NCBI GenBank assembly: GCA_963942565.1
Contig: OZ012694.1
Span: 37,886,310 to 37,950,309 of the forward strand
DNA from: Maea johnstoni
Taxonomy: Eukaryota > Annelida > Polychaeta > Spionida > Magelonidae
Direction: 5' to 3'
Length of the DNA: 64,000 nt
Each line of letters starts with the position of its first letter. Positions within the stretch are counted from its first letter, which is position 1. Of this stretch, positions 39,914-52,223 are shown piece after piece. The notes under the pieces were generated by a model. The model searched no databases. It saw only the letters and a list, made by a program, of their open reading frames with translations, and had not been told where the DNA came from. Both the position numbers and the translations under genes were made by a program.

Positions 39914-40433
39914 ACTAAGGAAATCCCGGGGGGGGGGGGGGGGGGGCACTTCGGTATTTAGGGGGGGGGGGCGCATACGCTCGTTATCAAAATTCTAAAA
40001 TACCCATGAAACACTGATTTCTGGCCAAAAAAGCACCCTTATTTTAATAAAAATGCTGACTTTTTCCAGTAAATAAACACCCCTTCTTTTATCAAAACAC
40101 TGATATTGGAAGAACGGGAACACGTATTTAAACTTAAGATTTTATAATCCTCTGCCTGTTTAGCGGCAGCAAGTGGCGTCAGCAAACTCGGAAGCCCAGT
40201 CACTTCGGGAGTCACTCGGCGTCAGAGCCGCGTATATTTCGTGGATTGTAAGAGAATTTTCACCCCCCCATACTTCGTACCTGGGTACAAATAAGTACCC
40301 TTCTTTTACAAAATCGCGGACATGCGGAGGTCTTAAAAAAGACCCCTTCATCCGCGAAATACGTAACACGAGTGCGGCCCCCCTCTGTACCCGAGTGCCC
40401 CCCCCCCCCCCCCCCCCGGGAAGGAAATACTAG
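39914..40433. mobile_element. G-tract-bordered inverted-repeat element, about 520 bp
   Basis: AGGAAATCCCGGG followed by a long G run and GGCACT at the left matches, inverted, the right end AGTGCCC, C run, CCGGGAAGGAAATA. A second G run lies at 39961-39971. It sits between the two ependymin-related genes. Confidence 0.65.
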
Positions 40434-41599
40434 TATCTGAAGGAGACATGTTTATCAGAGCACTACCAACAACTCTCCTTCAAATGTTTTGTAAATGCAT
40501 TCTTATTCTCAAAAGTACCATAGATTCAGACGACACTTTCAATGGGAATTCTTAAGCAGCAACTAGCAGTTTACCCTTAAAATACATGCTTATGCTTGTT
40601 ATCTGAATATGTTGCGGTCTACCTTAACAAGTAGTACACCAAAAAAGTTCACGTTTGCCAAGTTTGGACACCCAGTTGTTTCTTATTCCTGGCTAGGACC
40701 CTGCGGTCAGGTACCACGAGTTAGTTATGGTCGAAATAAGTGATAAAGTGTACATTGTTCACGTGCTTACAACATGCATAAAGGCACCCAATTGCACTGA
40801 TTGCGCAATGCAGGTACATTCTATCTGGTGGGATATTGAATGATATTACTGTATTATTACATCATGCTTCCGTATTAACCCTTTCATCCCCGCATCGCCA
40901 CAGAGGGCTAGGATAGCTTAGCGTTATCTTAAGGGCATGGTAGGGTATTCGACAAGGTGACAGTATAAACATCTAAAACATAAAGTTCATTTGAAAATAC
41001 CCCAAAGTTAGAAATTCATTAAACTTTTCATAAGCTATCATTGTCAGATCACCTTTGAAAATCTAAAATAAAAAGGGGGTCTACCGTCATGCCGTCCACG
41101 TACAGGTGGCGCCAAAGTGGCACTAACTTTGTAAATCGGAACTTATTTTGGGAAACTATTGTAGCGAAAATGCTGAAGGTTATCGCGTATTATTTCAGTG
41201 AAATATTCAAGCAGAAATGGGAATCAGAATAAAATCAACGCCTGATTCTTATTCTAGTTATCCTATTTAAAATAATTTTGGAATTAATTCATCCATACGG
41301 TACATAGAAACTAGATGACAATTGACGATGCAATTTTGAGCATTCTGCTACCAGAGTTAACTGTTTGCGAATTCAAGTAATCAATCTTATAAAAGAATGT
41401 TTACACGCAGAGTGTGCATGTAGTCAAGCACGTTTCTTTATGAGTACTAGGGCTCTCATTTGGCATTAAAATGAATGAATGGAATTCATGGAAGTTTCTT
41501 ATCGCTTTTGAACTCGGCCTTGTACCGGTTGCAGACACTAAAAACAACTCAGACAAGGCCTACACGGTCATCGCCTGATTAGAACGGTAAAGGTGGTGG

Positions 41600-41607
41600 T
41601 ATTTAAA
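41600..41607 (+). promoter_or_regulatory. TATA-like box of ependymin-related gene B
   Basis: TATTTAAA lies 45 nt before the ATG at 41652, leaving room for a short 5' UTR. Confidence 0.5.
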
Positions 41608-41651
41608 CATTGTGGCACACTAAACACGCAGACTTTGAGTAAGTAGGAACT

Positions 41652-44600
41652 ATGTGGGGTTTGCTGTTTGTTGCGGTCACGTGTTTGCTGGGGCAGGCCT
41701 GGGGGTGCTGCTCGCCCTATGAGTACGAGGGAAGTATTTTCACCGCGGCAGGAGTCGTCACGCAGGGCGGCGCCGTGGCGTATGAAGGAAGGGGAAGGTG
41801 AGTAAATTCCAATGCACTTCTTTTATTTCCCATTTATGCTAGAGCTACGATGGTGTAGGTGTGAATTGCATATTCAAAAATTATATTTCCGCTGTTTTTC
41901 TGGAAACGACAATTTTTTTCTGCCGTTCACACCTGCACCATCGTATACAGCGGACAAAGACGGTCAGATAATTTTGGTAAATTCTTTAGATGAAAGCAGA
42001 GTTGGAAAATGTTTCAAGGAGAAAAGGGTTAATTCGAATACTGATAACGACTCTCCTTCAAATAGTAGGTAAAATTACTCTTGACTACCAAGTTATTGTT
42101 TGAAGTAAAAGATATTCAGACGTCAGTTTCTAGAAAAACTACGATGCGTTTAAGTATGTTTAAGGTCAGATATTCACATGACTAGAAGGAATTGGTAGAT
42201 TTTAATGTGGTGCGCTAATTTCAGTGATTCTGCAGCATACAAATTTCAAAGTTTGAGAAAGCTAATTCATTCATGCAAAGTGCTTTTCAAGTTTTATCTG
42301 CTACTTCAAAAATGTTGCTTTTCGTTGATCTGTTTCCCTTCTATTTTGCTTTTTTCAATTTGTGTTTGCTTTTTGTAATTTTTCTGAAGATTTTCAAATG
42401 ATCTTTTTTTCATACCATTCTTCACTTGACCTCTTTTGCTCTTTTCCTTTCCTACTTACCTTCACATTTGCACCACCGTAGAATACCCATGACGCGATAT
42501 CGCATGATTTTTTTATATCAACTTGCAATAGTGTTAGCGTAGGTGAGACGCAAGCTTTACAATCAGATGATAAAAGAAAATTTACTGGCCAAATTGTCAT
42601 TAAACAAACAAAATTTCCATAGACAATGGGACTCTATTGAAGATGATCTTTGTAATCATAGATTGCAAACTGATTAAAATGTGTCTGTGTGATTCTGTAT
42701 GCTATACTTATGGATTATTGCTGTACAATTTGTTATCATCTTTGCGGATATTTCATCGTAATTTAGTTATCTCTGTTGTTTATGTAATGCATTATCAATG
42801 GCATCTCTCTCAATGTTATAACCGATTGGCCTTAATAAATGGAGATAATAAAAACGTCTATTTACAGCGAATTAAAAAAAACTTACAATTGCGTTTAATT
42901 TGTATTTTAGTATATCTCGGGACCACAATAATGGACTCCTCAGAATAGAACAGGTCTCTCTTCATGCAACCAACGACACGCCACCTACCGTGTTTATTGC
43001 AAACTACTCTATGGTCAGTACACGTATGTCTCTACCGGTGCCCTCACAATGTCAATAGCAGGGTTCTTACTGGACAAAAGGAATTATTTATGCCAGAAAC
43101 TCTAAGTGTTAATGGACCTAACAAACGATGTCTGTGGAAGAAGAGGTTGAGTGAAATCTAGAAATTGACCCCCCCCCCTCCTCCTCCCAGATTGGAATAC
43201 ATGTACTTCCTATTGTGAACATATTTTCATGGACTTATTTTTTCGTTATGTATGGGGATAAAACTCCTTTGAGTTTGAGCTCTCGTGAATTTAGACGTCA
43301 GTCTCTGAGGTCTCACCATACAAAAAACAATGGATAACGCATTTATTTCAGCTCCATAAGTGCAAGAAAACGCAACGAATCATGCAAAGTAAAAAACAAA
43401 CAAACATATTACATGTACATGTATATAAAAATTATGATAAAATAGAATTTAAAAAAATTATAACGGCAAAATACACCCTTTTGCATCGGCCAAAAGTGAC
43501 CCAGTATATTAACGACCCTGCCTGGATATGACCTACCTTTCCTAAGCTTTGGGCTTCCTCAATTGTCGAGCGATCCAGTGCAGTGCGCTGCGACTCACCA
43601 TTTCAGGAAATCTGGGTTTCGAGTGTTAATTGAGACATGTAAGAGTGACTTAGGGTCAGTCGGTCGTTTATCTAAGGTATTTCGATTTCCACCACCATTC
43701 ACTAATAACGAATTGCGATTTACACATGAGTGTCAGTGTAAGTGACAATAATAAAACGAAATTCCGACTCGATCAGATGTATGGGTGCGTTTTAATGTGC
43801 ACGTGATTTTGTTGATTTCGATCTGAGATGAAGAAAACATCGTATCTTCACCTCAGATATCAATGTGATATGAAAGTATTTCCATCTTTGCAGAGTCAAG
43901 GCTGGGTAGAGCTGAATTTTGAAAATCTAACCTGTGTGACATTTAACATAACATATCCGGAACCACCAAGGTGTATACCTGGTAAGTGATGAGTTCGAAT
44001 TAGTCTAGGATCTATTTCACTTATACTACACCACATACACTGGCATCACATATATATATATATACACAAAGATTGTTAAAAAACATCTAAACCCTATCAT
44101 GTTGGTACTCATTGGATAGCTCTCGCTGAGTACTCTCAGATGAGTACCCCAAGTGCCACGGTTTCGGTCATTTTTATTTTAGTTTTTTTTCATCATTTTG
44201 TATTGGTCAAATTATCCACCAGCAGCATAAGGGTAAATTAATATAAATGCTTGAACGTGGTTGCTGATTCTTACATTTGAGAACCCCATTCATCCAAGCT
44301 AACATGAACAACTATCACTTCACTATCTCTAAAATATTGCTATTTTGTAAAGGTCAAGATGTTTGCGTATGCGTCAGATACTCCAGGTGCAAAAAGGTCA
44401 AAGAAACTAAAAAGTATAGATTTACATCTTGGTTCTATAATTTTCTATGTATGTCTTTATTCATAGATGAAGCAATAACCTCGCATTTTACACTTGGATC
44501 GGATATTGCTGCATCTGGGCACGCCATTGATCACTTTGAGGACGGCCAGGAATGGTATATGTCTGAGCGAGACTGCACCGTTCTTGACCAGACGCTTATG

Positions 44601-45908
44601 ATGCCGAAATTCCAAGTTGGTAAGAATATTATATGGCTATCCTCGTACGAAGGCCAAGTGTGATAAAAGAGCAAATACAAACCGTTTTTCGGGGAGAGAA
44701 AAAACACTTTAATTTGACGACCATTTTTTGGGGAGAGAAAATGCTTTCTCTTTCATACTTGGTCCATCGTACCTGTAGCATGAGTAAGTCCAACTAACAG
44801 AGCCTAAAATAAGAACGACCAGTGACCAATTGAAAGTATTTTTGTCGTACGCGCACGTTCGAGACTCCGCTGGATCCCCTAGCAGGTTGGCCTGGTCGCT
44901 ATATAAATGTGCAGCGTTGTGGAGGTCTGTCTATGGTCCTTCTGCAACTGAAAGACACCATGGAACTATTCTTGAAGAGAAGGAAGAATTTCTTTCCGGT
45001 TTCAGGTTTCTATCTCGTCTCGCCTAGTTTAAAGCGACTTAAACCCCCATACCTTCATTCCTTCCTTTTTGCTGTACGCATTATTGTGTAGAGTTAGAAA
45101 GATGATTTATTTTCCGACGGAACTCTCAATATCCATATGAAACTTTCCAATCCTTCTATTACGTGTTGAAGTTTATTTCACCATGTTCTCGTGTTTGCCT
45201 TATCTAGGTCCACTAATGACAAATAATGTCTACAGTGACCTAACAGAAGGAATAAGAGACCCATCGATATTTAATCCGCCGGAGGACTGCGTTCCTGTTG
45301 AGGTGGGTAGCCCAGTTCCTTGACCCATTCATGCTTACGTTCCTCGGGAATTTTTCGTCTGTATCTTTTATACTTTTGGGGATATCTTAGGAATTGATAA
45401 TCATTAAACAAATTTTTTGAAGAAATGTTATTTCCATTGATTCAATTAACATTTCCCCCTCAAATATTTTCCCAATTATGCTTTCGCTTATAAGATTTCA
45501 TCAAAAATGTCTGGCTGCTTTTGGCCGCTGAGCATTAATAGGTTCAAAACTGATAAGTTAATGTTCATTTTGATCAAAGCTCAACTAAAAAGTTTCTTCA
45601 ATTATTTGTAAAAAATATGTTAATCTTAGTTAATAATAGTAATAAAACAAACACATCTAAGATTATTTCCATATGTATATGTACCATATATCAAGATGAA
45701 TCTTTTTAATTGATTTAAAGTTTCATAGTCAAGTAGATGCTAAGATGTTTCTTACAAAAACCATGATCATCTTTATAACCAGATTTATTACCAGTGGAGT
45801 TTTATTCACTTTTGCAAAACTATGTTATTTGAGCTAATGCTACCAACTTTGTCATTTCAGACGGACACTCTTATGGAACTCCTAACGGATAAGCTAAAAC
45901 AACAATAG
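41652..45908 (+). CDS. Ependymin-related secreted protein, paralog B
   Basis: Six exons: 41652-41797, 42911-43013, 43894-43981, 44467-44619, 45208-45302 and 45861-45908. All GT/AG, phases agree; 633 nt, 210 aa. A signal peptide (MWGLLFVAVTCLLGQAWG) is followed directly by CCSPYEYEGSIF, the N-terminal Cys pair and first strand typical of ependymin-related proteins. Further conserved points are NGLLRIEQ, LTCVTF, PPRCIP, RDCTV and EDCVPVE. Exon phases and the 48-nt last exon match paralog A exactly, so the two arose by duplication and now face away from each other about 2.4 kb apart. Protein identity between them is low by eye, so the duplication is not recent. Asn-linked sites (NYS, NLT, NIT) are present. 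Confidence 0.9.
41846..41945. repeat. Hairpin element in intron 1 of gene B
   Basis: TACGATGGTGTAGGTGTGAA pairs with the end of this interval (one mismatch) across a 60-bp loop, as in a very short MITE. Confidence 0.7.
44071..44236. mobile_element. TTAA MITE family 1, truncated copy
   Basis: It shares AACCCTATCATGTTGGTACTC, GAGTACTCTCAGATGAGTAC and CCACCAGCAGCATAAGGGT with the full copies. The left end is missing. It lies in intron 3 of ependymin-related gene B. Confidence 0.65.
45319..45548. mobile_element. TTAA MITE family 2 copy, beside an exon donor
   Basis: It begins TTGACCCATTCATGCTTACG, 17 nt after exon 5 of gene B, and ends GAGCATTAATAGGTTCAA. The internal GGCTGCTTTTGGCC matches the copies at 33997 and 51704. 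Confidence 0.65.
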
Positions 45909-46081
45909 TCTGATCTTTTTGCAACAATAAGAATTTCATAAAAGCAACATGAAATGATATGATTCAAATTTTTGACAAATACATATGATCAAACCATGCG
46001 CACTGACAGCGACATATTTGAATAAGAACGATGTCATAAACAACATAATATTGAAATTTGTGTTAGTATTTTTGAATATTG

Positions 46082-46087
46082 AATAAA
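46082..46087 (+). promoter_or_regulatory. Poly(A) signal of ependymin-related gene B
   Basis: AATAAA about 174 nt downstream of the stop codon. Confidence 0.5.
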
Positions 46088-46155
46088 TATATTTATCACA
46101 GAAAGTTGTTGATTAAGTCAGAAACCGTTGACATGGACAAACTAAAGCAAACGAT

Positions 46156-46156
<1 letters not shown>

Positions 46157-46189
<33 letters not shown>
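46157..46189. repeat. (CT)n microsatellite
   Basis: A short pure CT run. Confidence 0.95.
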
Positions 46190-46190
<1 letters not shown>

Positions 46191-47246
46191 CACACACCCA
46201 CATACACAAAAACAAAACAGAAACCAGTGCTCAAATTGTAATAATTTTATGTCAAGTCCATTTACTAGTACCTAGTGTTACTTAGTACATGTACTGACTT
46301 AGCACACGTCTTTGTTATTGAGTGTGCTATTCTAACAAGTTTCAAATACCAAGCACCCAATACTGCTAAGAATACTTGTAAAAAATCTCATTCAAAATCT
46401 ACCTTTTTTAGTAAAAAAATCACGAATTACATAACAAACACTTGAAAGCCTTACAAAGCCTTATATTTGCCTCTATAGTGTCTTTATCATCCTCTCAAAG
46501 GATGAGGTTCCCATAACAAGTGAAAAATATCTTACTGTATAGGGTTATTGTGAGCAAGATAAAAGCTTGCATTATTCCATACCGTATAACTGGTATTTTT
46601 TACAGGCATTTAATTTTTGCTATTGTCGCACTCCTCATGAGAGCGCCAAAATAACAACCTTCAAATCGTTATCTATAAAATAATAAATTTATAGTTTGAG
46701 TACTTGAATGTGCAAATTCAAAGTAGCACAAATACCCTCCAGCAGGGCTGTACAGCGAAAGTTTAAGCACTCCAAATTAAAGCCGTAAACAGTATTCAAA
46801 ATTACTTTCATGAGTGCACTTAGGCAATTTATAGTTCATCATGTAAAAAAAATAACTAGAAGCAGGACAGACAACTGTCACATACTCGCACAAGAATGCA
46901 ACAGAGGCTCCAAAATGTGCAAAACACAGAATCAACTAGCACTGTTAAACTCAACAAATTCTTCAACAGCATGGCCAGCTGAGCCTTTCAGGTACTTTCA
47001 ACATTAGTATTATGATACAGATTTCATTCCTTCAAATAACTTGGCATTTATTGATGCAGACCTTAATTATTGATAGGAAAGCTTACATGATAATGACATT
47101 TGATTTTGAACCAATTGTTGCATGTCAGACACAAAGAATTGCTGTGCTCCAACACAGTCTTTGTCTTCCAGGAATTTCATTCTCAAACACCCTTGACAAC
47201 AGAAAATATGAACTCGGGTCTCATTTTCTGGTCTAGACCTGTATGG
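46190..47246. other. No gene seen
   Basis: AT-rich spacer; only short ORFs without recognisable domains. Confidence 0.4.
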
Positions 47247-47459
47247 TTAACCCTTATGCTGCTGGTGGCTAATTTGGCCAATACAAAATGATGCAAAAAT
47301 AATGAAAAATGACCAAAACCCTGGCAAATGGGTACTTATCTAAGAGTACTCAGCGAGAGCTTTCCAATGAATACCAACATGACAGGGTTTCGATGATTTT
47401 CAAAAATCTTTGAGTCCCTATCTTTTGGACGAAAGTAGCCTCAGCATTGGAAGGGTTAA
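47247..47459. mobile_element. TTAA MITE family 1, complete copy (205 bp)
   Basis: TTAA borders at 47247-47250 and 47456-47459. The ends are CCCTTATGCTGCTGG and GCATTGGAAGGG. The TTAA target and CCCTT/AAGGG ends suggest a piggyBac-like non-autonomous element. At least five related copies occur in this window. Confidence 0.75.
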
Positions 47460-47769
47460 AGGATTTGCCAGTGAGAATTCAGTGAGGGGGTGGGGGACAA
47501 GACTTTAATTGATGAGTCCTCATCCAATACAAGAGTGACAACTTTCAGCAAAATACTGATTTTCTCAGAATCTGATTAACAACAAAATCCTCTGTAGCAG
47601 AAATTCTGCCTTTATCTCAAACAATGTATGCTTTTTGAGTAATAATTCCCAAGTAGTTCAGTAGACAACTACCATAAATACCCACAAATTTGGACCAACC
47701 CCTAATTTTGGCCATCAAGATTATCTAAATAATAAATGGGAAATGTGGGCCATTCTCAATTATTTAATG

Positions 47770-48278
47770 TACCGTAATTTCGCGTGTATAAGACACACCC
47801 TTGTTCAGGCCTTCAAAAAATGATGTATAGACCTTAGCTTTGTGTATAGTGCACACCCCATTTTGATTTTTTTGTGGAAAATCAACTCATGAGTCATGAA
47901 TAACGCTAGAAAACCAGTAAAAAGGCATTTTAAAATGTGTGAAATGTGACATCAGTACTTATCACTTTGAGTCAGTGACTAATATCCATTAGTCCTAGGC
48001 GAGATATTGATTGTCATTGATACATTCCAGCAGAGAGTGGTACTGTGATTACAATTTGTAAGTGCCGACATTGAAAGGTATCCTCTTTGCTGCATTACAA
48101 TTGTAATTAGGCAAAATAATCTGCCTGTTTGGATGAATCATTGATTTCGGACCTCCCTGTGACCTGGGGACTCGATGTAAAAAACCCAAATTTCTAGCTT
48201 TGTGTATAAGATGCACCCCCGATTTGAGTGTAAAAATTTGTGTAAAAAAGTGTGTCTTATACACGCGAAATTACGGTA
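47770..48278. mobile_element. TA-flanked MITE, 509 bp, near-intact ends
   Basis: TACCGTAATTTCGCGTGTAT begins a terminal inverted repeat of about 29 bp that is matched perfectly at the other end (48250-48278). TA borders both sides. The interior has an additional inverted pair (AGCTTTGTGTATA). The family is Tc1/mariner-like by target site; no transposase. Confidence 0.85.
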
Positions 48279-48279
48279 T

Positions 48280-51200
48280 GTTTTCTATACATATATTTTT
48301 ATAGAAAATATTAAACTGGTTAATTAAATTTCCAGTTGCAAATTGTCACTTTTAACCCTTTTGCAACTGGAGTTCACCAATAACCAACTTTGGACAAAAT
48401 AGAAAAGCGAAAATTTTTGAAAAATAGTTAAAGGGGGTCTGTTAACCCAACAGGAGCTACAACATTCAGACAAATATTTCTCAAAATATTGGCTAATTAT
48501 CAAGATATTATTATGTGTAACAGACCATGTGTACGCTCCAGATAGTAATGCATATAGACAATTTCTTGGCCTGATATGTTGTGTATCATAGCAGTGTGAA
48601 AACCATCCTAATGTAAGAAAGTTGTAACAAGTACTGTATTTGATTTCCTTTGCTCCAAGCTGCTGTTGAAGACATCTTAATCCAAGAATTCTATAGTAGT
48701 CTATACCCTGAGAGCTATGGAATTTCAGTTAAAATAAAACACTGGCAGATCCAGGATTTCTTTGTAGGAAATTGTTCTCTATGGGGGCAATTCGTTTTAA
48801 CAGTGAGGTACTTCTCCCCAATTATTTTTAAGCATAACAGAATGTCAAATTGTTAGCAAGAAAATCAACACTTTGTATTCTAAAGGGGGTTTGTCAAACT
48901 CCCTCTGTATCTGCAATTGATTGGAGATCAAAAATTCTCAGTGAAAACTTTTTTTCAATATAATGCTTCTCATAACACAAAGCAACTTTTATTTGTTTCT
49001 TTAGGCATGCAAATGAATGGTTTATCCATTATACAATTTATTTAGACAACACTTCACAACATTACAAAAGTGTGACTCCTTAATATGAACAAGAGAGACA
49101 CATTTGAGTACAGTATATCCCTATAATGCATTCATAAGCCTACTGTAGCCATTCCTTTGGATAAAATGAGTAAATATTTGCTCTGTGTTGCTATGGTAAC
49201 CAGTACCTGGTATTGTCCTATAATGTTCAGCACAGCTAAACATGCTTCAATAATATAAAGGATCTACAAAATGTTGAATATAAAAAGCATTCTGATATAT
49301 GAAAATATCCATGGTGACAAAAAGTATATAAAAGATCTAATAGAATTCTTACCACAAAACTTTATTAAAAAGGTTTGGCCTGTTAAGAATAGGTTACAAA
49401 TCATTGACCTAACATATTATTCATTGAAACACAACCTACAGTCATGTAGTGATGATTATTAGAAAATTAATTAGAAAATATTCCACCAAATAAGAACATT
49501 TTGAAATTATAGAGCCTCTCCTTTGTTCTTTACTTTATAATCAAACCCCTTGAGAGACCACTTGCACATAGAGACAACCTGTTTATAGAGACCGACAGTT
49601 TTCAAAAGCCTAGTCCCAGAAATCCCTCTTGTAATTAATACATAAAAGTTCACCTGTTACTAAAGACAACCTTTCACCAAAAACCATTTCCCTGTCTTCC
49701 AATCAGCAATCTTTATTTATAGTTTAACTGCAAAGCAATCAGCCATAAACTTAACATGTACAGTAAGTTAGGAGTCCATTTTACTCTAGTTTTGTCCTAC
49801 TGATACACAATCACAAATACAATAACCCTAAGATAATTCCCATAACATCAGCATCATTTACTATTTAACCCTTATATAAACCACATTTTTTCTTTGCCCC
49901 AATGTGGAATATATTCCTATCCCTAACTTAACAATATCACAAATGTATTATCCATTATATAATTCCCTATAAGTTGCAGTCGTTGTCTACAACCCTTGAG
50001 TATCACACACCTTTTTGATAAAATGGCTGGATAAATCCCCCTTATGGCACATTGCAAGTTGCCAGTAACTTTGGATAAGCAGTGGTTTTCCCTGGGTACT
50101 CCCCTTTCTACCAACGTTGACTAATAGGTAGTCAATATTAAGTGAAGATATAACTAAATGCAAAAATATCTTACTTGAAACTTGTTGATGTTTAATTGAA
50201 CAATATTCCTTCATTTTACTAAGTAATTATCATCAAAACATTGGTGAACTCATCATCTGTGTTTCCAGAGAGGAAAAAATATACATTTTTTACCATACTA
50301 TTGCATAGGCAATATGAATCTGTAATATGAAAAACCATGTGTTGAAGCATTCTTAAACTGAAGAAAATACATAATTAGCTTGACTAATAAATATATTTAA
50401 TATATGTTAACATATGTATGCTTCACAATTGCAAAATAATGAACTCATTACATTTTTACAAAGTATATAAATATGTAAATATTTACCTTATAGTGATGCA
50501 TACATAGCACCTGAAAATACAACCAGTCTAAGAAAAATATGTAAGTACATGCAACTGGTTTCAACAGCAGTTTATGGGTGCTAATGTAACATACAAGATA
50601 ATGTCTGTTATGGTAAAAGTTGTATTCATTCCGTCAAAATGGGGATATATTTGCTTCCCATAACAGTATCTCAAAGATAAAGTTGATAGATACTGTAAAT
50701 CCTGTTAATTTACCAATGTTTTTAATTTGCCGATCATACATGATCGGTAAAATAAGGTTGGGAAAATTCTGAAAAGCTTTAGGTTGCTGTGTGTCTAAGT
50801 GACGCTTATGCTTATAATATTTGGCAAGCTTCCTATAGCAATTTCATAGAACCAAAGAGAGAATAATTCACGTGTTGAACATGAACTACATTTTTAACCT
50901 AACCCAATAAAAACCCTTCCTGCAAATATTGTATAAAATTATGCTTAACCCATTCATGGCTGTAGCACCCAAACATGCCCTGACTATTTTGAAGCCTTGA
51001 GAGACCAGAGCATTTTATGAAGAAAAAAACAACATGTTCACCAGAACTAAACCATCAACTATCCTAAAAAGAATTTGTGAATTCATTTTCAAAAGTATCA
51101 TATACCCAGTTGCAGGGGTCCGGCTCAGGTTAAAAACTTAAAGAGACCATCGGACTTCAGGTTCTCAAATCGCCAAAGCCCAACCCAAGATCTCAATGCA

Positions 51201-51490
51201 GCAGTCCTACTACATTCCTTCCCCAAGAACAATTTTTGAATGTGTACGCTATCTTTTCAATGTTCTATTGCATTTTGGAATTGTACCAACGGATAAATGA
51301 TGTGTCAAATGGTGTTCTTCAAATGATTTTATTATTGATCTTGCTCTAAGCATGATCTTAAAATTTCACTTTTCTCATAGCCAGCCAGTCTACAAAGAGA
51401 AATATTATTATAGCCCAACAGAATTTTCTGTAGCCATCGGCGATGGGGCTAGTGGCTAGCTTGACCCCTGCAGTTGACATAGTTAACTAA
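48280..51490. other. Intergenic spacer with repeat fragments
   Basis: No gene recognised. It contains an X-box-like GTTGCTATGGTAAC (49187-49200), an AGAGACAACCTGTTT repeat word at about 49572 (also at 28746, beside the intron 11 transposon), and at 50692-50790 an end of the MITE family seen at 20917. Confidence 0.4.
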
Positions 51491-51494
51491 GGAA

Positions 51495-52215
51495 TTAACC
51501 CTTACCATGCTGAGGGTACTTTTGTCCATGGGAGAAAAATGCAAAAACTTTTGAAAACCATCCAAACCCTGTCATGTTGGTACTCATTGGAAAGCTCTCA
51601 CTGAGTACTTTCAGATGAGTACCCATTTGCCAGGGTTTCGGTGATTTTTCAGGTTTTTTGCATTATCTTGTATTGTTAGAATTAGCTTCCAGCAGTGTAA
51701 GGGTTAAGAATGCTTTCACAACATATTTTAAGGAGAGTAGTTGGCAGTATTCTGATGAACACTTCTCTTATTTCCATGACTATGCTTTCGCCTGAAATAT
51801 TACACCAAAATTGTCAGACTGCTTTTGGCCATTTTGAACAATACTGGGTTAATCAACCCTTATGTTGCTGGTGGCTAATTTTGCTGATACAAAATGATGC
51901 AAAAATCTCAAAACCCTGGCACTTGTGTACTCATCTGAGAGTACTCAGCGAGAGCTAACCAATGAATACCAACATGACAGGGTTTAGGTTTTCAAAAATC
52001 TTTGCATCCTTCAGCATTAGAAGGGTTAACCATTTCCATGCTGAGGCTACTTTCGTCCATGAGAGAAAAATTCAAAACATTTTTGTAAACCATCAAAAGC
52101 TTGTCATGTTGGTTTTCATTGAATAGCTCTCACCGAGTACTCTCAGATGAGTACCCATTTGCCATGTGTAGTATTTTGTTTTGGCCAAATTAGCCACCAG
52201 CAGCATAAGGGTTAA
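51495..52215. mobile_element. Chain of four TTAA MITEs abutting FBXO30
   Basis: Copy 1 of family 1 spans 51499-51703. A family 2 copy follows from the shared TTAA (51704-51707) to 51852. A second family 1 copy spans 51857-52025 and a third 52030-52211, these two sharing TTAA 52026-52029 and lying in opposite orientations. The chain ends 8 nt from the FBXO30 stop codon. Confidence 0.75.
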
Positions 52216-52223
52216 GGGTTGTT

